A stretch of DNA of 64,000 nt from Trichopria drosophilae (taxonomy: Eukaryota > Arthropoda > Insecta > Hymenoptera > Diapriidae), in NCBI GenBank assembly GCA_030407085.1, contig CM059586.1:28197501-28261500 (forward strand), written 5' to 3'. Position 1 is the first letter of the stretch. Each line of letters begins with the position of its first letter. A program made the position numbers and the translations under genes. This document shows positions 1 to 11,800 of the stretch, one piece after another. The notes below the pieces were generated by a model. It saw only the letters and a program-made list of their open reading frames with translations, was not told where the DNA came from and ran no database searches.

Positions 1-793
1 AAATGTGCCAACTTACAGTGATCTACCCTTTTAACTAAAGGCATTTAGACATCATAATTCTAGGAACGAAATCTGATTTTGTACGAGGTTTTGGTTTCAC
101 AAAAAATGAAAAAGGTTCGTCAACTTGCCAAGGGTGCTGTTGAAAATGAGCATTCCGATAGTATTCCTATTTCTTTTTCAGATATTCGGCAACTTTTCAA
201 GCCCAATTCAAAAGTAAACGTTATAAATAAATTAATATCCGTATGCATAATCAGGAGAAATGGACTAAAATGTGGAACTTTTCAGTTTTAAATGCGTCAA
301 ATTATGGAACATTTTATATTCGATTAGTTCCACATTTTGGTCCGTTTTAAAGCGAACCTTATCCAAATAGATGCTGACATTACGTACGGTTAATAACGGT
401 AGTACCTATTGAATTGCCGGAAAATAAATTGAATATTTTATAATATTTAACAACATAAATTTGGGTTAAACATACATTTGTTCACCGAAGTATTGAATTT
501 TGTTCGAAATATTTTTACAATACAAACAATACTTAAAAAGACGATGTAAATATAATAAAATAAAAACAGCTATTCGACGTCTGATATATTTCTTCATTTT
601 GTAGACAACCGACCCATATTTTTTCTAACCATATATCCTAGCTAGATCGGATAATAGGAAGTCGTAAACATAACTGTCCCCGGTATCTTGTGCCTGTACG
701 CGCGATGACTCACAAGTGCAAAGAAGTATCAACAAATTTTTCCTTCTAATGTGTGCCTTGACTTGACTGATTGGATTTTTGTATGTGCACATC
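1..793. other. Noncoding left edge
   Basis: I see no supported gene. A 70-codon open stretch at 79-291 has no family resemblance, no signal peptide and no splice context, so it is left out. The only structure I noticed is the short inverted repeat listed separately. Confidence 0.5.
262..343. repeat. Short inverted repeat, MITE-like
   Basis: Two 18-base arms, 262-279 and 326-343, are inverted copies with one mismatch (core AAAATGTGGAACT) around a 46-base loop. Partial complementarity continues a few bases outward. It could be a small remnant of a DNA transposon. No target-site duplication is clear. Confidence 0.5.
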
Positions 794-795
794 TA

Positions 796-1515
796 CAGGG
801 TGTCCGAAAAGTATGGAAACACTCAAATATCTCGGAAAATCGACATCGAATCGAAAAAGTAAAAATACACGTATTCAATGGTTTCAAGAGAGCTATCCAG
901 TGACACCTAACACAACCCCCCACCCCCACCCGCTGGGGGTGATAGAGGGGGTAACTTAAAAATTTTAAATGGGAACCCCCAATTTTTATTGCAGATTTTG
1001 CTTCCTCAGAAAAAGTTACGTAAATTTTGCCTACCATTATAATTGTTTTTGTTGACAGATGGCGCTGTAATCAACGAAATTAAAAAATTATTCTAAAAAG
1101 TTTTAAAAATCTCGCGAAAAACACAACGGATCAAAAAAGTAAAAACACACGTATTTAATGGTTTCAAGAGAGCTATCCAGTGACACCTAACACGACCCCC
1201 ACCCCCACAGGCTGGGGGTGATGGAGGGGGAAACTTAAAAATTTTAAATGGGAACTCCCAAATTTTATTGCAGATTTCTCTTCTTCAGAAAAAGTTACGT
1301 AAATTTTACCTATTATAATTATTTTTGTTAACAGATGGAGCTGCAATCTGCGAAATTAAAAAATTACTAAAAAATATTTAACTTGACGTACATGGAATAG
1401 CATACCACGTTTTCAGAATTTTAAATAACGTCTTTTGCCTTTAAATATTTCTAGTTTACCGATTCTCACCGCGAGGAGGTAGACGATTTTGAGAATCTTC
1501 TGTTTTACTTTTTTT
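796..1515 (+). repeat. Left terminal inverted repeat of the DD41D element
   Basis: The arm has two related units of about 280 bp: an outer one (796 to about 1068) and an inner one (about 1069-1345). A further block to about 1515 contains GCGAGGAGGTAGACGATTTT. Each unit contains the C-rich/G-rich stretch ACCCCCACCC...GGGGGTGA and a block ending near ACAGATGG. The outer unit matches the last unit of the right arm and the inner unit matches its first. Confidence 0.85.
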
Positions 1516-1600
1516 TTTATTTGATTTCTGTTTTTTACCTTTTTTTTATTCTTCACTATTAAATTTTTTTATGTTTTTTTTTAATGTATTTGCTTACCTT

Positions 1601-2110
1601 TTCTTCCAGATATTAAAATTCTTTATTCGCTCCCCCCTTGTAATTGTGCATACAAAGTTTTTGACAGAAAAATGAAGAATCGACATCCTTATTCTACGAG
1701 GAAGTGAATGTCGTGTATCCGAATAGCGTAAATGGTGACCAAATCCGCATATGGTGTTATGGCTTTCTTGCATGACTGTGATTTTGTATACTTGTGTGAA
1801 AGTACTGTAGGTATCGCTTGCGGAAACCCATTGCATACACTCGGTCGATTTTTTCAACTGCCAGTGTTACAGAGAAAGTAGTCAATAATCGAACATCGTC
1901 AGCGTCCAAATCAAAACAGCACGTCTTAGTATTAGTTAAGCTCTATTGTTTGAATGAGTCAAGGTCTCGGTTATTTTTCAGCTTTGTGAAAATTACACAT
2001 GCGAGCGTCACTCTTGTCGAAAACTTGGTCAAATTCGTACCGCAAAAAATCGCAATTCTCTTCGTTCTCGCTATTTGATACTTAATGTAATGTTTCTCTA
2101 ACATTTGAAT
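1601..2110 (+). pseudogene. Decayed second copy of the transposase 5' region
   Basis: Bases 1601 to about 1712 are clearly related to 2161-2270, the leader and first codons of the intact transposase. They share TTCTTCCA, GTAATT, GCATAC, TTTGACA and ATCCTTATTCT in the same order at an offset of 560 bases. In this copy the frame has an early stop after the equivalent of the first few residues. Further on, a helix-turn-helix-like stretch near 1855-1900 is only weakly similar. The simplest reading is an old tandem duplication inside the element that has since decayed. A fragment of a related element is the alternative. Confidence is good only for the first 110 bases. Confidence 0.5.
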
Positions 2111-2214
2111 TTCTTCTAATTTTTTATATTTCTTTTATTTCTTCATTCTTTGCTTCATATTTCTTCCATTTCGATACATTCTGTATTCTGCCTCCTGTTG
2201 TAATTTGGCATACT

Positions 2215-3288
2215 ATGTCTTTGACACAAAAAGAAAGGATCGAAATCCTTATTCTGCGAGGATGCGGCGATAAAAAAAGAACATACGAACAAGTCGTCCG
2301 CCAATTTAATGATACCCATCCTGATCGTCTACCTATTTGCAAATCAACTGTTTGTAAGACTGTTTCTCGGTTTCAAGATACTGGCTCTGTCAATGATCGA
2401 CCAAAATCAGGAAGACCAAAAACGTCCACGAACGAAGACAACAGTTTAGCGGTCTGTGCAAGTGTCGTTGAGGACGTCCATACTTCGGTAAGAAAGATTG
2501 CGCAAGCCACTGGTATCGGCAAATCGTCTGTCCATGAAATATTAAAAGCAAATAAGTTCCATCCATATAAAATAAAATATGTACAAGAACTTTCGGAAGA
2601 TGACTTCGATCGGAGATTAGAATTTTGTGAGGAAATGATGAGACGTTGTGACGAAAATGAATTATTTCCTTTCTGGATATGCTTCTCTGATGAAGCTACG
2701 TTTCAGTTGAGTGGAGAAGTTAATAGGCACAACCTACGATATTGGTCGGACGAAAATCCTCATTGGATGAGAGATACTCACACACAACATCCACAGAAAA
2801 TCAATGTTTGGGCTGGCATTTTGTGCAATCAAATTGTTGGGCCTTTCTTCGTTGAAGAGAATTTCACGGCTGAAAGGTACTGTAATTTGTTAAATAACCA
2901 GATTATACCGGCAATACGAAATATTGCTGGTATAGCGTTTGATAATGTCTGGTTTCAACAGGATGGAGCTCCTTGTCATTTTGGTTTGATTGTACGCAAT
3001 CTATTAAATAATATTTTCCCCCGACGTTGGATTGGTAGGAGGGGTTCGATCGAGTGGCCACCGAGGTCACCTGATCTAACTCCTCTGGACTATTTTTACT
3101 GGGGTTTCTTGAAGAACAAGGTCTACGAAACGAAACCAAAAGACATTGATGAGTTGAAAGAAAAAATAATTCAAGGTTCTAATACAGTATCTCAAGAAAT
3201 GCTGCAAAAAGTTTATGATAACTTCTATGCACGATTGGGATATTGTCAAGTTGCTGAAGGACTTCAATTCGAACATCTTATAAATTAG
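2215..3288 (+). CDS. Tc1/mariner transposase, DD41D type
   Basis: An intact 357-residue protein, about the usual length for mariner-like transposases (roughly 340-360). It would bind the terminal repeats and cut and paste the element through the RNase H-like DDE/D domain in the nucleus. Two helix-turn-helix regions span about 5-60 and 75-120, joined by a GRPK linker at 66-69 (GRPR-like hook). Catalytic acidic residues are D159 (CFSDEATF), D250 (WFQQDGAPCH) and D292 (SPDLTPLDYFYWG). There are 41 residues between the last two, and D rather than E comes third, so this is DD41D, the rosa-type signature, not DD34D mariner or DD34E Tc1. The start at 2215 is the first ATG in frame and follows the conserved leader. 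I see no stop or frameshift. No intron is needed. Confidence 0.92.
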   Translation: MSLTQKERIEILILRGCGDKKRTYEQVVRQFNDTHPDRLPICKSTVCKTVSRFQDTGSVNDRPKSGRPKTSTNEDNSLAVCASVVEDVHTSVRKIAQATGIGKSSVHEILKANKFHPYKIKYVQELSEDDFDRRLEFCEEMMRRCDENELFPFWICFSDEATFQLSGEVNRHNLRYWSDENPHWMRDTHTQHPQKINVWAGILCNQIVGPFFVEENFTAERYCNLLNNQIIPAIRNIAGIAFDNVWFQQDGAPCHFGLIVRNLLNNIFPRRWIGRRGSIEWPPRSPDLTPLDYFYWGFLKNKVYETKPKDIDELKEKIIQGSNTVSQEMLQKVYDNFYARLGYCQVAEGLQFEHLIN

Positions 3289-3409
3289 TGGGCATAGACA
3301 TGTTAAAAATCCAGTAAAGAAAATAGAAGCGAAGGAAAATTTAAACTTTAAAATAGAAAAAAAAATAAAAAAAAAACAAATAAAAGGTAAAAACAAAAAA
3401 AAAATATAC

Positions 3410-4660
3410 AAAAATAAAAAAAAAAGATTCTCAAAATCGTCTACCTCCTCGCGGTAAGAATCGGTGAACTTTGAAATATTTAAAGGCAAAAGACGTCATT
3501 TAAAATTTTGGAAACGTGGTCCGCTATTCCAGGTACGTGGTTCGCTGATTGCAGCTCCATCTGTTAACAAAAATAATTATAATAGGTAAAATTTACGTAA
3601 CTTTTTCTGAAGAAGAGAAATCTGCAATAAAATTTGGGAGTTCCCATTTAAAATTTTTAAGTTTCCCCCTCCATCACCCCCAGCCTGTGGGGGTGGGGGG
3701 TCGTGTTAGGTGTCACTGGATAGCTCTCTTGAAACCATTAAATACGTGTGTTTTTACTTTTTTGATCCGTTGTGTTTTTCGCGAGATTTTTAAAACTTTT
3801 TAGAATAATTTTTTAATTTCGTTGATTACAGCGCCATCTGTCAACAAAAACAATTATAATGGTAGGCAAAATTTACGTAACTTTTTCTGAGGAAGCAAAA
3901 TCTGCAATAAAAATTGGGGGTTCCCATTTAAAATTTTGAAGTTACCCCCTCTATCACCCCCAGCGGGTGGGGGTGGGGGGTTGTGTTAGGTGTCACTGGA
4001 TAGCTCTCTTGAAACCATTGAATACGTGTGTTTTTACTTTTTTGATCCGTTGTGTTTTTCGCGAGATTTTTAAAACTTTTTAGAATAATTTTTTAATTTC
4101 GTTGATTACAGCGCCATCTGTCAACAAAAACAATTATAATGGTAGGCAAAATTTACGTAACTTTTTCTGAGGAAGCAAAATCTGCAATAAAAATTGGGGG
4201 TTCCCATTTAAAATTTTGAAGTTACCCCCTCTATCACCCCCAGCGGGTGGGGGTGGGGGGTTGTGTTAGGTGTCACTGGATAGCTCTCTTGAAACCATTG
4301 AATACGTGTGTTTTTACTTTTTTGATCCGTTGTGTTTTTCGCGAGATTTTTAAAACTTTTTAGAATAATTTTTTAATTTCGTTGATTACAGCGCCATCTG
4401 TCAACAAAAACAATTATAATGGTAGGCAAAATTTACGTAACTTTTTCTGAGGAAGCAAAATCTGCAATAAAAATTGGGGGTTCCCATTTAAAATTTTTAA
4501 GTTACCCCCTCTATCACCCCCAGCGGGTGGGGGTGGGGGGTTGTGTTAGGTGTCACTGGATAGCTCTCTTGAAACCATTGAATACGTGTATTTTTACTTT
4601 TTCGATTCGATGTCGATTTTCCGAGATATTTGAGTGTTTCCATACTTTTCGGACACCCTG
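3410..4660 (-). repeat. Right terminal inverted repeat, expanded
   Basis: This is the inverted counterpart of the left arm. It has an inner block (about 3410-3550) and then four units: about 3551-3827, 3828-4107, 4108-4387 and 4388-4660. The first unit matches the inner left unit and the last matches the outer left unit. The two middle units have no partner on the left. Open frames across this arm are accidental products of the repeated sequence, not genes. Confidence 0.85.
3828..4387 (-). repeat. Two identical 280-bp tandem units
   Basis: Units 3828-4107 and 4108-4387 have a period of exactly 280 bases. I found no difference between them when reading them side by side. Each starts at ACAGCGCCATCTG and includes a run GCGGGTGGGGGTGGGGGG. 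The match implies very recent amplification, or gene conversion, within the terminal repeat. Confidence 0.85.
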
Positions 4661-4881
4661 TATATTAACACTCGTATGCCAAAAGGTATTTTCACAGTCC
4701 CTTATGATGATATTCTTCGGTATTTTTCCATTTACAATGTGCTCTTTGAATCATGCATTGTTTTTAATGAAGGATTTATTTGAAATTTGGTAGTACAGCT
4801 TTATCATCGTGTGAAACAAAAGGGGTATAATTTAATTCTTAATAAATAATATATTGTCTTCATGACAAGTAATAATAACAA

Positions 4882-5704
4882 AGGCCTGCAAATTTTGGCT
4901 TAGTTTTGCAACAAAAAAAAGGGAAGGTGATTCTGATAGGATTTTTGACATAGAAAACGAATCCGACCTTCAAAATCGCCAATCACGTCAGGATTTCTTG
5001 TAATATTGGCTTAAATGGCCCAAAAAGTGGCAATTTTTCTGAATTTTTTGTGGGTAACCAAAATTTATTTCCTGCATCGTATAGCACTGTATGTAAGCTT
5101 TAAAACCCATTTTTTAACAAAGTTATGTAGATTTGACATTTTTTCTTTTACGCAAATGTATATAAGACTGTGAAGCCTGAGGTAAGTACATACACAAGAA
5201 ACGGGCTAGTAGTAAAATATTAACACTATTTGCAACAAATACATCTAATTTTTTACATTGTACATTAATCACAAAGAAAATTGTTTAAACAAATTTTTTA
5301 TAAACAAAGTAGACAATATAATTTTTTGTATAAAACATTCATTAAGGTTTTTAAAAAATTAGTTGTATTTTTGTTAAAAACTGTGTTATGTATGTACTCA
5401 GGTTTCACAGTTTTATATACCTTTACATACCTAAGCGAAAAAATTTCACATCTACATAACTTTGTTAAAAAAAATCGTAAAGCGATTTTCAAAAAAGAGT
5501 TTTAAAGCTTACATATAGTACTATATGATGCAATTGGGCAATATGAACAAAAATTGTGGTTACCGACAAAAAATTCGAAATATAATTCAAGAAACCTGAC
5601 ATGATGTGCCATTTTGAAGGTAGGATTCGTTTTATACGTCAAAAATCGTATAAGAATCACTTTTCTTTTTCTTGGTACAGAACTAAGCCAAAATTTGCAG
5701 GCCT
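4882..5704. mobile_element. Fold-back element with arms of about 300 bp
   Basis: The sequence starts AGGCCTGCAAATTTTGGC and ends with its inverse, GCCAAAATTTGCAGGCCT. The inverted similarity continues inward for roughly 300 bases on each side (to about 5190 and from about 5405), with mismatches and small gaps, leaving a centre of about 200 bases. No transposase frame is present, so it is a nonautonomous element. I could not find a convincing target-site duplication, so the superfamily is unknown. Confidence 0.75.
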
Positions 5705-6120
5705 GTGTAATTGATATAATAAATTGTCTTCTGATTTACGAAAAAAACTGAATATTTTTCAGCTATGGTACCAAAAATGAATTACACCGATATTTTTGAA
5801 AATTGAATCGACATAAGTTTTAATAAGTAAGGATTGAAATGTATTTTATTTAATTATCACGCCCGATTTTTTAACATAATTGAAAATAGGACCGCATCTA
5901 ATAATAATAAAAATTAAAGGTCTAAGCGAATCCAAATAAAAGTGTACGAAAATTCATGAACGTTAAAAAGAACATTTATTCATCCGGAGAAAATTTACGA
6001 GAAAAAACAGAAAAATGCCCGTTGTGGAAAATTCATAACTATTCTTCGTATGAACAATAAAGGGAATGAACGAAAATTTCGAAAGCATTCTAACCCGCGT
6101 TTGTTCAGGACTAAATATTA

Positions 6121-6500
6121 AATTCAAATGCCTAGTGTTTACTTAATGGATTCATTTCTCGAATATAAACGCAGTCGTATAGCCCCGTCATGTTTCGCAT
6201 TTACTGTGAAAACTGACCGCTTATTCAACCGGGATAACTGTCAAATCGTCAGAAGCGATCGTAGCTCACGGCGAAATTTTTACCGAAGATCTTATCCCGT
6301 TTCACGCGAAGGGAGTATATCGTACAAAAGAGCGTGCTTTTTACAAAAAGAATGAGCGGTGTAGCTTTACCAATGCGGATGCGATAGTAATGCTGCGGAT
6401 CCTACGCCACGTTATATGCAGGTACGACTTCTATAAGGCAGATTCTCGTATTCATCCTTACTTCGCCTTTTTTCGGATGCGTCGAAACAACACACGCGAC
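6121..6500. other. GC-richer noncoding block
   Basis: This block is visibly richer in G, C and CpG than its surroundings and has few homopolymer runs. A 75-codon open stretch at 6128-6355 has no recognisable domain. It could be an old conserved noncoding element or a decayed repeat. The sequence alone does not decide. Confidence 0.3.
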
Positions 6501-6839
6501 TAGAATTTAATACGTGTAGGCGTCTACGAATGGTGGGAATTTTTGGTACTTTTTATACATTTTTCTAAAAGAAATAAGCCCTTTCTAACGCTTCGCTTCC
6601 ATCCTATTATTGGCTCTATTCAGAGATTTCAATGCCTGAAAGGGGAGAGTTCAATTCTTCGTTACATATGAGCGGGTGCAAATGAATCGGACGAGCATCT
6701 TATTGGAGTAAAATATGCGGGTTAAAAAAACTCCATATTTTAAGTAGATAGGCCTCGGGATATAGGATGTGTGTTAAAATATTTAATACTGTTTCCAAGA
6801 AATTTAAGTTAAGACTTTTTTTAAAATAAATGGATTTCC

Positions 6840-7215
6840 TTATTTTATCGAGTAAAAGATTCTCTATACAAGTTTACCATACGATTTTTGCAAAATTTCT
6901 GAAGCGAACGTCAAACATCTTTATTTAAACAAAGATTAATACTTTTAAAATTACTACTTGTTGGGGTAAAAAATTTGGAAAAATAGTAACCGTAAGGTTG
7001 CAGAGAATCTTTTTCTCGAGATTCGTTCATTCTTTAAAATCCATTCATTTTAAAAAAATGTTTAACTGGCGATAAGAAAACGGTTTGGTTCATGACTTTT
7101 GAAGGTCTCAATTTTTTTTAAAACCATAATAATACTCCCTCCTTTCAACAATGTTATTATTAGTGAAAATTAAACTCTTAGAAACGTTATTAAATATTTT
7201 TCCCAACCGTATACT
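6840..7215 (+). repeat. Dispersed repeat, copy 1
   Basis: Related to 44760-45145 in the same orientation. Shared landmarks in order are TTTTGCA, GAAGC...GACGTCAAAC, a GAGAAT...TTTTT block, TTATTATTAGTGAAA and GTTATTAAATATTTTTC. The copies have diverged a lot, so this is an old interspersed repeat. No coding capacity and no clear ends. Confidence 0.55.
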
Positions 7216-7631
7216 ATGTCCCGGGGTCTAACTATCTTCAAAGCGGTTTATTATTTTTATTGATAAGAGGGATGAGAAACGATATTAACTAAAATAATTA
7301 CGAAAAGTAGTAATAATTTTATACCCGTATTTTTGCAAACCCCCGAGCATTATAAGTGACTTTTCTAAAAGCGTATGCAATCGGAGAATGACTTTTATTC
7401 TTATTATTTCTCAACTCTTGTTTTTTTGCTTTTTGGAAATTTCTTTACAATATAGATTGAAGGAGAATTATTCATAATTAAAGTTGTTGTCTGTTTTATT
7501 TTGAATTTAGGGATGTATACAACAATTTTATTGCAAAGAGAAAGCGAGGAAGCATAAGCCAAACATATATATTCGATCTTCTATTTTATATTCTACAATT
7601 ATTCAATTTTCCGAAATGTATTAAAAATTCT

Positions 7632-7705
7632 GATCCTGACTGAAATTCGAACCCGAGCTTGTTCAAAGTTCATGCATTTATCATGCTATGTATTCGTAGA
7701 ACCTC
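7632..7705 (-). tRNA. tRNA-like remnant, probably from a SINE
   Basis: Read on the minus strand, a box-A-like TAGCATGATAAATG is followed about 30 bases later by GGTTCGAATTTC, close to the box B consensus. The spacing suits a tRNA, but I could not fold a sound acceptor stem and the D-arm is imperfect. It is therefore more likely a tRNA-derived SINE head or a tRNA pseudogene than a working tRNA gene. Confidence 0.4.
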
Positions 7706-8208
7706 TTATGACTACATGAATATCTTCGACTGCAACGAAAGCTGAAGCCGCGAAGCGAATAAAGGAGAACATCGCCATCGCACCTGGCGATGAAAAGCAG
7801 AACTACATCAGAGCGTAGTAGGCAACCTCGGTTCTATGATTTGTTAAACTTTAGTAATTTCAAGGAACATTGCACTAATATTTGCTCAAAAATATATAAA
7901 AATCTAAGACACTCTTGGTATCTATTGAAAATAAATAAGGCATTTTTATCTTTAAATTCAGACACAGAAAGAAGACCGAAATTGAATGTTGTTATTAGAA
8001 AGTTTATTCGATTCATGAAATTTAGTTGAAAAAAATTAGGGCACAAAAGCGCAAATATTTTTCTTGCTTAGTAGACTTGAAAATTATATAAATTATTATA
8101 TAAATTAAGATATACCATATGACGCTGTGTACTTCATCTTATAAGCAATGATGAAAATTTTTAGCCAAAATAATTAAAAATATTATGTATATATTCAGCC
8201 GTAATCCA

Positions 8209-8883
8209 CACGGAAAAAAATATTTAGGTTACGTTAGCTCAAATACTTTGGTTGACAGGCGTTTGATTATACGAGCACAATTATAAGTCTGTCACAATAA
8301 TTTATAAATGTAATACAGAAAATTCATTTAGCTACCACAGCTTAATGAATTTATCTGCGGGTGTTTGGTTGTCACTGCAAAAGATAACTGGCTGAAAGAC
8401 AAGTGCATGTATGCTGTCAAATTATTCGCTGTATAAACGAGCAAGTTGCTGTTAAAATTGATTTCTTTGTGAAAAATAAGTTAACAGAGTCGGGACTCAT
8501 ATTTTATTTTATTATTGATAAAGTTGATACGTGAATAAACGCATGTAATGAAGGTTACAAGTCACGTACTATATCGGTTTTTAACCTTTCTTTCAGTGTA
8601 CTAATCACTATTTTTTAGTGCAGATTAATACGTGATCACACATAAATATAATTTTACGTCTATAAATATAAGAGAAATGAAAAATAGTCCATTATTTAGT
8701 CCAATTGATAGGCTGTGTTTGCTGAGATATATATCTTAAGGCAGCTAAAGTGTTGAGGTAAGAGAGAAAAACTGCGGTAGCTAAACGAGTTTGACTGATA
8801 GAGCCGAACTGCGTTTAACTGTGTTTAGGTTAAGCTGTGACATATGAATATTTTGCTGTAGGGGTTAAACATTATTTTCCGTG
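8209..8883. mobile_element. Probable nonautonomous DNA transposon with CACGGAAAA ends
   Basis: The left end is CACGGAAAAAAATATTTAG at 8209. The right end, read inverted from 8883, is CACGGAAAATAATGTTTA. Most of the first 18 bases match. No transposase frame lies inside. The ends resemble those of the element at 30677-31741, so both may belong to one family. The flanking duplication is not clear. Confidence 0.5.
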
Positions 8884-11800
8884 CAATGTTAGGATTGCTG
8901 ATTGCGAATTGGAGCCCAGAGATTCGAAATTAATGATCCAATATGGCAATTTTAAATAAAAGGAGTTTTCAATCACTTACGGGCTTTTAAATTCTCTGCT
9001 AACAAACGTGAAATTAGAATTCAAAACGATATATTTAATACATTCAGCCAAAATACGTGTATCTTTTAAATGAAGAATTGCTATACTAAATTCTGTCTTT
9101 ATCACGAAATAAGATAGACGTTATTTTGGAAATTTGTCAGGTTTGATAAAATACAATTTTGCGAATAATTAATATAATTTTTTAGTAATTTAATTATCTC
9201 AAGTAATTATCATATTTTCTACATTTAATCTAGAGACATTTCAAAGCATTATTCGAAGAGAGCGAATTGAGTTTATCTGTATTTTGCAGAGTCTTTAAAC
9301 TGTAAATAAAATATGTGGAGATTACCACATAGTGATTTACCATTATAAATCATATACACAATGAATGTAGGTTTTCTAGAGAAAGAATATAGAAAATGAT
9401 CACAATTAGCCTTTCCAATATATCCAGATATAATATCGGAAAAATGACACGCAATTCTTTTCGTCATGTGTAAAATAAAACTGATAAGGATTCTAAAAGA
9501 AAGCAAAATATTGTGCAAATAAAAAAATTATATTATTACCTCGCAGGGCATAAGCCATTGAATGTTGTATGTTTATGTAATTACAAAATTATAACATGCA
9601 ATATATAATCATCCGTTAAACATTAAGTACTCACTATTGATTATGTGCCTAATATATATTATTTGGATGAACGATCTTATAAAGAGGTATAATTTGTTTG
9701 GAATTCTCCAAATGTTTATTTTAAATAAATAAGTAAATAACGGGTAACCTTTCACTCGCCTCATAATTTCACTAATTAACACGAAGAAAAGCAGAAATCG
9801 TTAAAACGCGCGTATCGCGGGGGAATGAGGTCGACGATCCACTCCTATATCAGACGTTTTATTGCTCTTGCAGCACACATATGTATGAGTTTGCGTAGTT
9901 GGAAAATACGTTTGGATCTGGATGCTATTTTCTTAACACTCTCACGTTGCAATTATAACAGTTGCGTGATTCTATAACAGTCAGAAATATTGAACTACTT
10001 TCATAATAGTCTCGTGAACCTTCACTTATACAACATGATTATTTCTATTATTACATTTTTTGTTAAGTTATGAGTGAAATGCAAAAATTTATTACTTTGA
10101 TTCTTTAAAAATAATTTTAAAAAACGTTCGGAACAATTTTTTGTTGTATACATCTTAAATATTTCTGGAAAAATACAGGCCCAAATCGCAAATTATATTT
10201 TTGCAAATATTTTTTAACAATTAAAAAAAACTTATATAAAAATTATATATTTCGATTAACCTTTGGCATATATAATTTTCCGAAGATCATATGTCCATCT
10301 CATGAAAATTGGCTCAAGGGATTCTCGGGATCGCTGATCTGAACTGGAATTTTGAAAATTGTTTCTTTTCATTGCTCAACTTTTGGCAGTGTGTGACTTG
10401 TTTAAACGCAAACATCTGAAGTAACTTTTCAGAATAGATTTAAGATAAATTGATGGTCTCTCCATGGAAAACGGCCTAACTTGACTTAAGTGCTTTTTCC
10501 GAAAATTATTTAAATTACAAGGGCATGTTATGATGCAATTAATATATTCATTAGGAAGTAATGAAGAATTTTTTAAAGGTTAAAAAAAATCATTAGACTG
10601 TTTTTAAGAAAATCGAAACAATCCAATTATTATTATTATTACAAGAAAAAAAACAAGTTGGTTAGGAGAACCAACTATAAGTTGGTTGCTAGAACCATAG
10701 TAATGATATGGACTTGGTTCCGTCTACCGTCCTAAGTTTGTTAGAAGAAATTAAAAAAAGCCCACATAATAAACTCAGTTGTTGGCCTGACAGTAAACGA
10801 AATCATATGGTTTTTACTTATATACTGTAATATTATGGCGCGGTTGATCTATTATATTATATTATAATACACCCAACCAATTAAATAGTCCACTCAACCA
10901 ACTAGAAGTAATCTTGCTAACAAATTTCATGTCTAGATCTCTACCACCTCAGACAGTTGATAAGGACAACAAATGTATTCCCAACCTAGTCGTTTTTTTC
11001 GTATATTATGATATGAAATATTAACATTAACAATGTTGTAATGTGAGTTGAAACCGCAAATGTCATTTTGAGCCGTTGTATTTGTAAATATTTAGTAAAT
11101 CCTGAATATATTTGAGTTGCTCATATTCATCTGCATGTATGATGCTTCATATATTCTATAAATATTCATAAACAAGTACTTAATTTTGCTGAATATTCAT
11201 AAAAATTGAAACTGATTTTCAGAATAACGGCCCAACTCCACATTTTTCAATTTCGATAAAACTTATATTATTATAGAGATGCATACGTGTAATGTCGTCA
11301 TCTCCCTCATTGATGTTTGTAAATCCGGTAAACAGTTTTTTCTAATTTTCTCGTAATTGAATTTTCAACTTAGACCATTTTTCCATGCAGTCCCTCAATT
11401 GGATTTGAAAAAGATCTTTAAAATGAGTCTTCATTTATTAAAATGACAAGAACTAACTAGTTATGGCAAAACTATGATTTTTTTTTCTCAAATTCAAATG
11501 CTCGCCAATCAAATTGCATGTTGCATCGAATTTCGGTATTAAAATATTTTGCTCAGAATATTATCAAAATTAATTCCCTGCAATACGGACCGTGAGTTGT
11601 GAGACATTCTGTATATCCTATTAAATTTGTTATTTATTTAAATATATAGATATTGATATAAATAGAAAATTGAAAAAAGTTGGGTCAGAACAAAAAATAT
11701 TGAGTCCAATAATTATTATTAATTGTACTATAGTTTTGAGATCCACACGCTAAAGAGCTGTATAAAAATTAATTTAACTTGTAGAATAAAACTCTGTTGA

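Larger units (their letters stand above)
794..4662 (+). mobile_element. Complete Tc1/mariner-superfamily element, DD41D (rosa-like) type
   Basis: The element runs from CAGGGTGTCCG at 796 to CGGACACCCTG ending at 4660. It is flanked by TA on both sides (794-795 and 4661-4662), the target duplication expected of this superfamily. It carries one uninterrupted transposase reading frame (2215-3288) between long terminal inverted repeats, about 720 bp on the left and about 1,250 bp on the right. The right repeat is longer because it holds two extra 280-bp units. Intact termini, TA duplication and open transposase together suggest a recent, possibly still active insertion. It lies about 15 kb upstream of the secreted-protein cluster and has no obvious link to it. 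Confidence 0.9.
5705..8208. other. Intergenic, no gene seen
   Basis: AT-rich DNA with no supported coding exon. It contains a less AT-rich block near 6120-6500, a dispersed repeat near 6840-7215 and a tRNA-like remnant near 7632-7705, each listed separately. Confidence 0.5.

Noticed and set aside
79..291. 70-residue open frame near the left edge
   Set aside because: No domain, no signal peptide, no splice or promoter context. Length is expected by chance in this amount of DNA.
3549..4793. Open frames with repeated KIYVTFSEE segments
   Set aside because: They lie in the terminal inverted repeat of the DD41D element and appear on both arms. They reflect the repeat, not a protein.
7632..7705. 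Functional tRNA gene
   Set aside because: Boxes A and B are present but the acceptor stem and D-arm do not fold well. Listed only as a tRNA-like remnant.
10654..10905. CRISPR-like array from repeated GTTGGTT words
   Set aside because: Spacing is irregular, repeats are under ten bases and the DNA is eukaryotic. It is simple local repetition.
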